A stretch of 64,000 nucleotides of DNA. It comes from Gibbula magus (Eukaryota; Mollusca; Gastropoda; Trochida; Trochidae). This document shows, in pieces, positions 24,951-37,816 of this stretch. Each line of letters begins with the position of its first letter. Position 1 is the stretch's first letter. The translations under genes were made by a program, and so were the position numbers. The notes beneath the pieces were generated by a model. That model ran no database searches, was not told where the DNA came from, and worked only from the letters and a program-made list of their open reading frames with translations. The stretch lies in assembly GCA_936450465.1 (NCBI GenBank), contig OW388292.1:23342652-23406651 (forward strand). Direction: 5' to 3'.

Positions 24951-26241
24951 TTGACTTGCCAGACCTTGAAATAAAGGCCAAGTCGCCAAACGTTTTCGGG
25001 AACATTACTTTCACTGTGCTGAACCTTTATGCAAATTTTGAAAATAACTGAATAGTGTTTACGTTATGCAATTTTTCTGCACGTTAACCATGAAAAGGGG
25101 CATAATAATAATTGACGTAAATCAATAGAAATAACATTTTCTCTACATATAAATGTGCGTATGCAACCTAAAAGTAATAATTGATTGCAACGAAAGATTT
25201 GTCTTGGAAATGATATAATAATACATTTAGAGAGGGAATATAATATGACAATCTGTCACAAAATATCCTATAAATAGTTCACAGATAAAAATTATCTGAC
25301 ACCATCGGATGTGCTTCCGATAAGAACCTTTGAAATGATTATTCATAAAGTAATCTACAGATAGCAGATCAAAGAGTTTTACATAATCTGTCAGTTATCT
25401 TTCACTGAGTGAAACGTTTATGACATGTAAGAGTTGGATGAAAGAGATGAAAGAAAGCTTCAGGCACACTTCCTGTAAAATTGGGACGATTACATGAAGA
25501 GTAACATGAATAGTATGAGCTGTTTTAGATTTGTTTAACTGGGAATTCTAAATTGTCTTGTTTGTTTTGCATTTACAATAATCTAAATTTTGACAATGTT
25601 TTCCTTCTCATCCATGATGTGATGACTGTATTTAGTTCATGTAAATTCATTTCTGACCATGAAAGCAAGATAAACTGTCTAGGAACTCTGGTAGATGTCT
25701 CGAGTTATATTAAAGTGACATGCAGTGGTTTTCATAATATTTTATTTGACGTGCCAAAATATGATTTGTGCTGATTTCTGTGCAAATAATTTTACACAAC
25801 TTGCATATTCATTCCCAGTCGCCAAATAGATGATAATTACTTACTTCCAATAAAATTGATTGCAACAGTCTTACACATGTGCAGAAACCATCCCAAGAAA
25901 TACACCCCCAAATATAAATGCACAGCAGTTATATGACGTATAAAACATTATCAGCCCAAATTTGTGTATTTATCTGTTATTGACCATTTTCAAAAATTAA
26001 GTTAGACAAAAAATAATTAGTTCCTAGTTAATATCCCTACTGAACCAATTACATTCTATGTCAAGGTACTCAAGTCAACAAAATGAAGGTCAAAGATGCC
26101 GCTTCTCAAAAGCAGATGACATTCAGATTCGAAACATTTTATCGATTTGAAGGTTATTCCTAAGTAAATATAGTTTAAAATGTCATAGTAAATGTTAACG
26201 TGATGGCAAAACCACAGCACTAGTGTAAGAACAGGGCTTGT
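24951..26241. other. Non-coding palindrome-arm sequence
   Basis: Contains blocks 25,000-25,080, 25,265-25,490 and 26,020-26,160, which match the left arm inverted. No gene is seen. Confidence 0.6.
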
Positions 26242-27029
26242 TGTTACGACGTAAGATGCAATAAACGCGGTAAGATGTAAAAACGGAGGTAAATTGTAAT
26301 AAAAACGCGGTAAGATGTAATAATGCGGTAAAATGTAATAAGGGGGTGCGGTTTAAGCGGTTACTTAAAAGTGCGGTAAATTGTAACACACTATGCGGTA
26401 AAATGTAATAACCCTACCTCAATCTTTGATAACTTTATTTCTACTTTGACTGTAAATTTAGGTCCTTGCTTGAACTTGTAACAATGTATTGTGCTCTCTC
26501 TAATTCCAGTCTGTCAGCATTTTAATACTCAGTTTTCTGAGAATATATCCTGTAAAAGTATGAATCTCAGATAGACTAAAACCAAATTCTGTATCTTGAG
26601 TGAAAATAGTGAAAATAGAATGCTTCACTTCCATCACTCCATTACGAAAAGAAAGGTTTATATCATCAACGGATAAATATTGTTGTTATTATCATGGGAA
26701 ATGCATATTATTTATAAGTGAAACGGCCCACTTGCTGAAAAAAAACGAAAAGAGATTTCCCGAAATTGCTCAATGTCATACTATTGACATAAACGCATTA
26801 ATGTAGATAAACTGGAGGCCCTTTAATTATCCATTGTGCAACAGTCAAACCTTTCAATACATTACTATATTTATTTAGATCTTATCATCATTTATTTTGT
26901 TTACTATGTTTGTAAAACATTATATACACTACTTTTAGTATTACGTCATGTTTATGTTAAATGAGGTTAGTGAAACACCTACAGTCTGCCTTACTCTATT
27001 TTATGCGTTTTGTCTTTTCCATTTACTTT

Positions 27030-27130
27030 CTATGTTTGTCTGTCTCTCTGTCGCTCTGCGTGTCTCTCTCAAACACTTTTCACTATGTGTCTCTATCTCT
27101 TTTTTCTCTCTGTCTCTCTCAAACCTTATT
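27030..27130. repeat. CT-rich low-complexity tract
   Basis: Repeated TCTCTC/TGTCTCTC units inside the 4.2-kb element. Overlapping Leu/Ser-rich ORFs here are artefacts of the repeat. Confidence 0.7.
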
Positions 27131-29798
27131 TTACCCTTACCTTATTGTTGTCTGACTCTGAGGGTGTGGAATCGCACCCTGCAAGGGCTTTGTTCCAAAA
27201 GTACATGAATTTGTCTTATTGCAGTTAATATGAATCCAAATATAACAATGATACGTTTGTTTACGCAACAATGATTTAACATGTTCCAAAAGTTTGAAGT
27301 TGTTCTTAAAAAGACCTTCAATATATTTTCGTTTTGTTATCGTCTTATTGTAACAAGATAACAAGATGTAGTAGGTATCCATTCCGGAGGTTCTGAATTT
27401 TCAAAGGTCAAAATAATTTTTAAACATTTGTTTATAACTTGTTGAAAATATTTTATACACATGTTGTTTTCTTGGATAGGGTAATAAACTAATAGCTGAT
27501 GTAAAATGAGGTCAGGAGCATTACACAAAACAACAATCTTTGTTTTCGTTTATTGAAAAGATGATTAGTTCTATTTTCCACTATAAGGGATAACAGTTTC
27601 ATACTGATTGGTTTGTCAAGAATGGCAACATATGGCTTACTTTTAACTTTGACCTGTTTACAATGATTAAAACATGGCTATTTTTAAGCATGGGATAATT
27701 TATATGACTAACTGAGTGCATTTCTCATCAGCTACCTGATTTCTTATACAAACATTGTCTAATAAACATTTTCATTGCCATGCCTATGTGCCTTTTTGGA
27801 CGGCTAGGACAGGACATTTAAACAAAGTGATTGATCGATTGGTAGTTCCAGAGTTGAACAATATTTTGACTGAATATCAATTTTTTCATGACACAGTTGT
27901 TGTGTACTAAAAGGGAAAATATGAGAATATAAACCGCACATCTCTATTCGTAATAAATATTCAATAATGCATAAGATTCAATATATGTTGCTACTTGACT
28001 CTCCATCAGTTCATCAGAAACTTTTCGTCTGACAGTCACTTCAAAAATTGCCCTGGAAAGACACCATATTTAAACATGGACACAAAACACAGGCATACTA
28101 CACGGTACTAACATGTTCAAGTCGTGATTAGGTGGTCACTTATTAGTCACTATAGAAACTTTACAACTTACAACAGCAATAATGCAGGAGATATATTTCG
28201 AACTAAACTAAATGCAAAAGACGTTTTTCAACGTTAGCATAAGTGTTAGACAAGTGAACAGTATATGCAAAAGGTGAATATCCAATAGTAGTATGCCGAC
28301 AGAAATATGCAAAATATGCTGCGTCAAGAAAAGTACATGTATATGCAAGATTTCATCCAAGAGTAATGCAATCAAACGTTCTGAATACGAAATAAGTGCA
28401 TATACAAAACTCTTTAGAAGTATAATTATATAAGTGTACATAAGCCAAGGAAATATTTTCAAAACTTAAAAAAATAAGTAAAGTAAAAGGTCTACAAAGT
28501 AAATGAATATGAAGTGTTTGCAAGCGGGATTTATATAAGACAAGTATATGCACGTAAAGTATGACAAATATATAGAGGTGCGCAATATAACCGGTTTACC
28601 GGTATTAACCGGTTCAAAGATGAAATCGATACGTATTGCGATATGCTAATTGAAAACCGGTTTTTACAATACATTTGGAACACATTGTAACATTCGGAAA
28701 TCTTCTGATATATTTCCCTTTTTCCACATCGAATATCATGCTTTCTCATAAAATGGTGATTGTAGACGATTCACATTTACTGGCATGCTATTTACTATAG
28801 TAAGGCTTATTGTATTGGCAATATAGATAAATAAGTGTAAGACAGGTTTACGTACGTGGTGTACATGTATAACCAATGGTAACAAATGCAACAGAAGTAA
28901 ACGCATCTATAGGCAGTGTTCGCTGGAGTGAAATGCCAATAATCTGAGAGTTCACTGTTCCATATATAACGCATGTAATGGCACATTAGATTTCAGTTGA
29001 TGCGCATATTGTTCACATATAGAAAAATACATTGTAACAAGGAACATTCATGTCAGTTAATCATGGAAGTAACTCGATAAGTGCGACAACCCGTTCATGC
29101 TGGTCAAAATGTTGAATCTGCTTAATGCTTCAAGAATAGTTCTTTGACTGAAACTAAGTCTCAGGGAAAACTATGGTTTTTAACACATTCATGGGGCAAT
29201 TGACTTTTATTTTATTTACCAATTGCATTAGATAAAAGTACAAATGTATTAGAAATAGATGGGCGGTTAGTCAGATATACGTCAGGCTATAATCTTGTGT
29301 TGAAAGACAATGATGCTCATACGTGATAAACGCTAGATCCTTACAACAAATATCCTGTTTTCTTTTGGCTAAAGTATTTCTTACATTCTTCATCTGAGTA
29401 CATCAATTTTGCACCAATCCTTCAAAACTTACATAATTTTGTTTTCATATTCCAGATTTTTTAAGAATATGATTAATCAAATAAATCAAGATTGGTGCGA
29501 CATTTTCAAACAATAATAAGGGGCAAAGATATAATTAAAACATATATCAGTGTATCACCTATCTAAAACTAAGACTGAACTCTATATCAGCAATGTCAAT
29601 TATACACCATGAGGACATTCAAACCACTCATTGACGTGTAGACAAATGAGTTGATAGCTATCAGAATGTCATTCCGATGTAGTAAATAATACCAGTCTTA
29701 CCAGAGAGATGACAATTTCATAGTTTAAAACACCACAACTAGAGGAGGATGAACACAAATAACCCTGTCAGCAATTCATTGTGGCCAAACAATAGTGT

Positions 29799-30043
29799 AG
29801 TGTAGGGTAGATTGTGGTAGGGTAGGGTAGGGTAGGGTAGGTAGGGCAGGCTAGGTTAGGGTATCAGTTCGAACATGACGCTTTTGTATTTTGGCAGCGC
29901 TAATAACAGCGCTGTTCTCTACCTGAAATGCTGTCAAGCATGCAAGCAACAACTCCCATCTTTTAACGTATATTGGTATGGCGCGACCGGGAATCGTACC
30001 TGGATTATGAGCGGACACTCTACCAATTGAGCTACAACCCCGG
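29799..30043 (-). mobile_element. tRNA-headed SINE, second family
   Basis: On the minus strand the head (30,043-29,981) reads as a tRNA-like sequence with an A box (TAGCTCAATTGGTAGAG) and B box (GGTACGATTCCC). The body follows, and the tail is a run of GGTAG pentamers (29,812-29,840 on the plus strand). The anticodon stem does not pair, so it is not a functional tRNA. The body differs from the SINE at 19.4-19.7 kb. Confidence 0.75.
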
Positions 30044-30459
30044 TGTAAAGGTTATAGAGTTATAATGATATATAAAAAACCCAACAAAAACAACAAAACA
30101 GATGTGTGGATTGTACAATAAACTTTGATATAGATTCGCATTGAAACATAAGACTTTGTCAATGAATCATCGAAATAATCAGTTTGTCTTAAAGCCCCTC
30201 ATGATTATATCGCTATATATCAACAGGAACCTCTTCATCAATGTTATTACAATTTACCGCACATCGTATTACAATTTACCGCACATTTCATCTGAACATT
30301 TAACCGCACACCCTATTATAACTTACCGCACTCATTTTTAATACATTTTACCGCGTTTTTATTACAATTTACTACAGTATTACATCTTACCGCGTTTGTA
30401 TTACAATGTACCGCAGTTATTACATCTTTCCGCGTTTATTACAACTTTTGTCGTAACAC

Positions 30460-31636
30460 TGGTCAGGCATTTGAAAGCTAAGTTTTGCTGGACAAAAGTT
30501 ACCAACAAGTTTGTAATAAATGACATAAAAAGCCATTCATGCCTTTGAAGAGCAGTCAGATGAAGAATACATTAGAAAACGTGTATTTCATTTTGGATGT
30601 AGTTTATGTAGGTGCAAAATAAACATGGGAGGGGTTGCATGGCAAGAAGGCTTTATTGAAGTGGTGGTTACATGGTTTTTAGGGTTGATGAGTTTTATAA
30701 TGAGGATTTGCATCGTTTTTAACATCCTCGTTGTAAAACATACCCATGTACTGTAACACTCATTGTATAAAAGTGTCATACATTGTAATCCTCAATGTAC
30801 AACATACTCACGTATTTTGATCTTCTTTATATAGTGTTAATATTCTGTATTAATGTATCTCACCACTTGATGAGGGACCAAGCATATACAACAAAACGTC
30901 GTGAATGTTCACAAAACAGAAGTTGTTATTTAGGACATGCTTATTTTCTCATCTATTTATGTTTAATACTTAATTCAAATCAATGTTATAGTTTAGAATT
31001 TCGTTTAACCACACTTATTTGAGTGTTCCTCTTAAACCTTTAATTTTAACTATAGTTTAAAAGGAGTATGTGTACTTCAAAACTAAATATATCGACTATG
31101 CCACCTACTTCTCGACAATAACGGAGGATGGATATTACATTGAAATGTTTCTGACAGTTTTCCTTGAGAAATGACTGTTTGATGAAAACATATGACAGAT
31201 TGTCATTTATTTAGACTTAGATGGAAGAATGAAATAATCTCTTATGTGCAGCGTTCTTTAAGTGACTGATAAGGTAGACATATTAGAGATTCCCTTTTGA
31301 AAAATATTCATCATGATTGAGGTAACTAGTAAGAAAGAAGTTATAAGAAATTCAGCCACTTCTACATAACCAATTTAAGCATACTGTCTGCAAACCTAAT
31401 TAAACATTTTTCAATATACACGTAATCCTGAACCTTTAATTATGAACTAATAAAATAGTGTAAACCATGAGTGAATAACAGTTTATAGTTACATGATAAT
31501 CTAGTATGATTAATAATTTGGTTAATGTTAAGTTGAAATAACAACATTTCTTGATATTCGATATCACTCCATGTATCACATGTTGAATACACTTCGTTTT
31601 ATTAGAAAGGGTGTTACAGTGGTACATGCTTACATA
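30460..31636. other. Non-coding arm sequence before inverted satellite
   Basis: The part 30,530-30,760 matches 5200-5420 inverted. From 30,760 to the satellite there are about 880 bp, against about 80 bp in the left arm, with no recognised feature. Confidence 0.55.
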
Positions 31637-32792
31637 CTAAGACTGCTGCTATGTTTCCTTATCGAAACCAGGTATAAGAAATAAGTGTCCTAAGACTACT
31701 GCTATGCATCCCTACCAGTACCAGATATAAGAATCACGTGTCCTAAGACTCCTTATCGATACCAGGTATAAGAAATACGTGTCCTAAGATTGCTACTATG
31801 CATCCCTACTAGTGCCAGATATAAGAATCACGTGTCTTAAGACTGCTACTATGCATCCCAACCTGTGCCAGATATAAGAATCACGTGTCTTAAGACTACT
31901 ACTATGCATCCCTACCAGTACTAGATATAAGAATCACGTGTCTTAAGACTACTACTATGCATCCCTACCAGTACTAGATATAAGAATCACGTGTCTTAAG
32001 ACTACTACTATGCATCCCTACCAGTACCAGATATAAGAAATACGTGTCCTAAGATTGCTACTATGCATCCCTACTGGTGCCAGATATAAGAATCACGTGT
32101 CTTAAGACTGCTACTATGCATCCCTACCAGTACTAGATATAAGAATCACGTGTCTTAAGACTACTACTATGCATCCCTACCAGTACCAGATATAAGAAAT
32201 ACGTGTCCTAAGATTGCTACTATGCATCCCTACTGGTGCCAGATATAAGAATCACGTGTCTTAAGACTGCTACTATGCATCCCAACCAGTACCAGATATA
32301 AGAATCACGTGTCTTAAGACTGCTTTTATGTATCCCTACCAGTACCAGATATAAGAATCACGTGTCTTAAGACTACTGCTATGCATCCCTACCAGTACTA
32401 GATATAAGAATCACGTGTCTTAAGAATACTACTATGCATCCCTACCAGTACCAGATATAAGAAATACGTGTCCTAAGATTGCTACTATGCATCCCTACTG
32501 GTGCCAGATATAAGAATCACGTGTCTTAAGACTGCTACTATGCATCCCAACCAGTACCAGATATAAGAATCACGTGTCTTAAGACTGCTATTATGTATCC
32601 CTACCAGTACCAGATATAAGAATCGCGTGTCCTAAGACTGCTACTATGCATCCCTACCAGTACCAGATATAAGAATCGCGTGTCCTAAGACTGCTACTAT
32701 GCATCCCTACCAGTACCATATATATATAAGAATCACGTGTCCTAAGACTTCTACTATGTATCCCTACCAGTACCAGATATAAGAATCACGTG
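31637..32792 (-). repeat. 53-bp satellite array, inverted right copy
   Basis: About 22 copies of the reverse complement of the 1-5118 monomer (core GATATAAGAATCACGTGTCC). A subtype with AAGATTGCTAC recurs at 32,051, 32,210 and 32,475, spacings of 159 and 265 bp, exact multiples of 53. It ends sharply at CACGTG, 26 bp before a pair of CRE-like sites. Confidence 0.96.
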
Positions 32793-35700
32793 TTCTATTT
32801 GCAACAGTACACTGATTGTGACGTCACTGCTCTATGACGTCACAGGCGCGGCTTTCAGCTGTAACTGGCTTAGCTGTTAACCTGTATAGTCCCATAGGAC
32901 CATTTATGTGCCCCTCCATCAAAACCCCCTATAGTGCCATAGGACCATTTATGGTGCCAAACTATGACCCCACTAACCTCATTGCTATTTTTTAAAAATA
33001 AAGATCAAATCAAGTTGACAATAATTTGGGCAGAAACCCTGTCAACTAATCTTCAATTTGATACCACTTTTGTGCAATATAACTTAATATTGACAGAGAT
33101 ATCATGAATTTCACAAACAACTTTGATCAACAAAGTTAATCCCCTCTGTCATGGTGCCATTGTCTACCTCTCTACATTGCATATCTAAATGTATACAAGT
33201 ATTACAGTAAAAGAACAATGTAACACAAACGACCAAATTCACCAAAATAATCTACAGTGTGTCTAGTTTTGAAATCACATGCTAATAATTAAAAAAGGCT
33301 TTCAAGTTAACAAGAACGGACCCTGCAACCCATAACCAAGAAAAAAATGTCAGCTTTGAATAATGGCTATCTATGTTGGGACTACATGAAAACCGCTATG
33401 ATGCAAAACCTGTATCAATATATTTGTATGAAATGTACACAGAAAATAAAACACGAATTAATTTATAGAAAAAAATTTCATACAAGAAAATTCAACTCCG
33501 CAAGTAGTAACATGTATAAAACATGCCAAATAGTATATTTGAAATTCGGGTATCGACCATTATTTACTCCAATTGAAATGTAAACAAATGGCCTGTCAAC
33601 TTGGCTAGCGAGGGGAGCATGCCTAATGATCATTATGATATTTTGATACATTAACGATTTGTCTTACGAAAAAGAATGGCAGAATATTTTGCTCAAATTG
33701 ATTTTAGATCTGTAGGTGAATTCTACAGAGTAAAACCCCGCATGTCACAGTGATACGGCTTGTGTCAAATCAAGTAAAGGCTTCGTGTAAATGATAAATT
33801 TGGCTGAACGAAATAAAGTTGCTACACGATTCGCGATGTCAATATTTTGCTGTCCCTTTTACGTGGAACAAAATGGCAACATTACCTGAAAATACTATCA
33901 AAAGATAGAATTTTTATTTTTGTTTATGTTTCTGTCCGTGATTTTCTTGTTTGATGCGTTCAACACATTAAAACTGCCGTATTGAAATGCAGTGTAAATT
34001 GTACCTCGCGGGCCTTTGTTGACAAAATGGCGGTGACACTGCAGATACCACTTTCCGGAAATCTTATTCCAATTAACTAATATGTTACGGACATCTGATG
34101 GATATAATGAAATTAATAATGACATTCATTGAACCTTTACAATTTATGTTCGCTTTTATATTTACTATTTATATCAGAAACTGTATCGAACTGCAAATGT
34201 TAAGTGTATTGCTCTATAAAATCTAAAAACATAGACAAATATAATGTATTTACCCATCTAAATTTCTATAAAGACAACGGGAGAAAAGTGTCAAGCAAAT
34301 GTTATCTTATCATATATTTGATTGAAAGTTGGAAGGGGTATTTCAATACAAAAATGTTAGGGAAATATAACCAAAGGACGATGAGAGTTTGAATGAAGTT
34401 ACAATGGAATGTTTTATCTGGCGCGAAACAATGTTCAGCTGTCGGGGAAACAGCACGAGAGATAATACATGACGTTTATCACGTGAGTCTCGACGTCATA
34501 TCCTGAGACGGTGCGTGCTTGTAGATATTTCGGGAAAACCCACGTCGCGGACGAAATGTTATTTATATCAATTTTGAATATTATGAAGATGTAATAAATT
34601 GACAGCTCCTTTGGCACTGAACAATCCGTTGATAATCATATTGTAATCGTCCACGGGACTGACACCCGACTTGATCAAGTTAGATGCGCTTATTCTCATG
34701 AATATTCAAGAAGGGTGAAACACTGAACAAAAAGTAAGCTAAACAAAGATTAATATTATCCAAATTTACATATTTTTACAAGAAGAGGGTGCCAGTAGAA
34801 TGATTAGCTTTTTGGGAAACAGAAAAAAATGAAAAGTAAGGTATATAAATTGAATACAATGAATTTGTTGTCAGATTTATTTACATTTGTTAAAACATAG
34901 TGTATTTTCAATAATAATGCAATTTTCTTGGATTTTTTTTCTATGAATTTATTTTATTATGAAAATATTTCCAAATTTCAAATATAGAATATTCTACAAT
35001 ACATTGTTACTTGTATTGGCAATTAAATAAACAAGTATAACTTAATAAATATAACAGTAAAAGTGTGTTTAGAATTTTCAAATTTATATTATAAAAATAA
35101 TTATTAGATCTAGTTAAAAAGTTAATGGCAAACATTAATTCTAAAAAAAATGTTTTAAATTATTGTTCAAATTAAAAATTAATTCAAATATAATTGTATA
35201 ATCTTGAAAAATTCTTATGATGAATACTACAAATTTGTGAATTGGCTAAATGATATGTTGGGACATGTCTCCATTATTAACATAAATAATTTATTAACCC
35301 CTTTTCCCAGGCAGACATTTATTATTTTAAATCCATGCTTAATTTTCATACTTTGGGATAATTCATTTTAATTTCTCTTTGTCATCTAGTAAAAAATGTT
35401 GAAAGGTAAGGCACCATGCAGGTAATGAGAAACAATAAATATTTTTATGTGACATTTGCTTAACAATATATTTTTAAAAGAATTGTCTTTGAATGTAGGA
35501 ACATATAAATTCTTTTCAAATAATAATTTATAGCCGTTGTTGTTATTTTTTATGACCTAAATATTATTTTTTCTATTTTTTATTTTACGTTAGAGGATAT
35601 ATCATAATAAAAATTTTTTTTTACAAAATAAAACTAAATACATAAAAACGTGCACAATTGATGCATGCAAATCTGGTGAAATTTAAATTTTGTTTATGTT

Positions 35701-37440
35701 TGTCCTTAATTAAACAAAAGTTGAACTGACAGTCTCATCAGTTCAAATGATCTTTTGTCATCGACTCGGAAGTTGTGTTGATCAAAGGGGAGACATTGCA
35801 GAGCAGGGGCGTGGCCTGCGAAAGATCGTCATTGTTTATTTTTGATGTCAAGAAAATTGAAATGAACTAACAGATAACACTCTAAATCTTAAAATAATTG
35901 GTGTCTTGCAAGACAACTACAAAAACAAAAGAGTATACGACGACTACGTTCCCGCCATATTTATTGCGCCAATGTGCGGGTGAAGTGGGCGGGGCTTATG
36001 CGATGAACAGCAGGCCTACATGTACATGTATGTCTGGTTTCGAGATACATGTCGGCTTTACATGCGTTCTGAAAGCATGTACTTCCGTGTCAAGTAAGGA
36101 CATAAAATCTACTTGGTAGAGAATGTAATTCGAAGCTTTCGTCTAATTTTGGAGTAACATTTATTTATGGTATTTTCAGTTCCTTTACCGAAACACCAAG
36201 TTGTCTACGGCAACTTTTACAATTTCCATTTGACTTCGGAGTTCCGTGAAATAAACGTTCTGCAATGCAATTTTCGCTTGATAGATACATATTTTAGTGA
36301 ATGATGTGTCGTGTACACATCTGCCATGATTCAAGATATGTTCATGATTGAAATCACACCCCGATGATAAAAATAGTTTGCAAACGGAATGCAGTGTAAC
36401 CATGATGCTAAAACTGCCGTGAACCGGCACCGACATATTTTCCCCACTTTTGTCGTAATGATCGCCATGGATTTTCGCTTAAAACGCCAATGGAAAAATA
36501 TTACACATGGATGTCTATGTATTCTAGTTTGCAAATCTATTTCAATTTAGTACTTGAGATCGGTATAGACCGACCATTAGACACTTGTTTATACCCTTGC
36601 ATTTCTAGCTATCAAAATGTTTTTTACCCACTGAAAACGGGTCTCGCTTATGGACTAATGAAACACGACATTAATTTCCTTTCAAAGGTTTCCGAAATTT
36701 ATACCATTCTAAGCTAGAAACAATAGCTATCAGTTGGTGAAATCTCAGTCACTATGCTTGTATTTCGCAAAAGTACGAAAGGTTACCATGCATAGTACTT
36801 TTTACGGTGATTGATTGTCAATGACGTCACAGTGAACAATGTTCAACAAAATGATTACAAAAAGATACCTTGTTATATTTCGTGAACTAAAGGTCGCATG
36901 TAGAAAGTAAACACATCATCGTGATCACTGACATTTTCTCTCTTGGAAAATAACAACTAATTAATATGTTTGAGAACAAGAATTTATTTCTATATTGTTC
37001 AACGAAGAGATGCACACACGCGGCCATTGGTAATTTACGCGAAAACGTCTTTGCCATTTATAATTGATTTATATTCATTTTTATACTGAATATTTGTTGC
37101 AAAAAAATACATAGGTAGAGAGATACACAACTCGGTATCCTTCAGTTAAAATTTCATGATTTTATGAACATGAATAACGTCCTGGTGACATTTTATGTAC
37201 AACGTTGACCTAAATCTGAGTGACTCAAAAAGGTTAGCGGCACTGAGTGAGCGCATAGCGTAAACGGCCGGGCACTAAGAGGGTTAAGGGATTGACATAG
37301 TGTTTTAATGAAATGCTCTTGTATTGTTGCAACGTCACAGAAACGTGACGTCATAATCACTGCAATGTAAACCTCCCTGAAGAGTAAAGCGAAACATGTA
37401 GGAGGAAATCGGAGTTTGTAATTCTTGTTAAACCAATTTG
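32793..37440. other. Non-coding, AT-rich sequence outside palindrome
   Basis: Paired TGACGTCA sites lie at 32,819-32,842. A duplicated phrase CATAGGACCATTTATG occurs twice, 45 bp apart, near 32,890 and 32,935. Slightly GC-richer islands occur near 34,430-34,600 and 35,780-36,100, the latter with GC-box-like GGGCGTGGCC and GGGCGGGGC. A single TGACGTCA lies at 36,822. No gene could be supported. Confidence 0.5.
32819..32842. promoter_or_regulatory. Paired CRE-like sites
   Basis: Two perfect palindromic cAMP-response-element octamers, TGACGTCA, at 32,819-32,826 and 32,835-32,842, start-to-start 16 bp apart. They match CREB/ATF family sites. No adjacent gene is seen, so the function is unproven. 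Confidence 0.4.
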
Positions 37441-37446
37441 GATATA

Positions 37447-37708
<262 letters not shown>

Positions 37709-37816
37709 ATACATTGTCTCTAGAACATATCTTCTTTATCCTGATTTGATTCCTATTGGTCTTGTAGACATAGATATGATGCTTGATGAAATGGAATGGG
37801 CAGAGATAGAAGGGGA

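Larger units (their letters stand above)
26242..30459. mobile_element. 4.2-kb element with iterated terminal units
   Basis: The ends are inverted: TGTTACGAC at 26,242 and GTCGTAACA at 30,450-30,458. Inside each end is a run of 18-25-bp units of the type CGCGGTAAGATGTAATAA, about eight on the left (to about 26,412) and the inverse TTACAATTTACCGC units on the right (from about 30,243). The left palindrome arm has continuous sequence (near 5500-5560) at the matching place, so this is an insertion in the right arm. About 3.8 kb of interior shows no transposase or other supportable ORF, so it appears non-autonomous. It contains a SINE near its right end. Confidence 0.75.
14660..32792 (-). repeat. 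Right arm of large imperfect palindrome
   Basis: Mirror partner of bases 1-13,720. It is longer than the left arm because it carries the intact lipase exons 6-9, a block of about 3.3 kb (21,650-24,950) with no left-arm match, the 4.2-kb element at 26,242-30,459, and smaller insertions. Homologous blocks appear in strictly reversed order, which argues for one inverted duplication rather than scattered repeats. Confidence 0.9.

Noticed and set aside
29812..29840. Telomere-like repeat
   Set aside because: The unit is the pentamer GGTAG, not TTAGGG, and it is the tail of a SINE.
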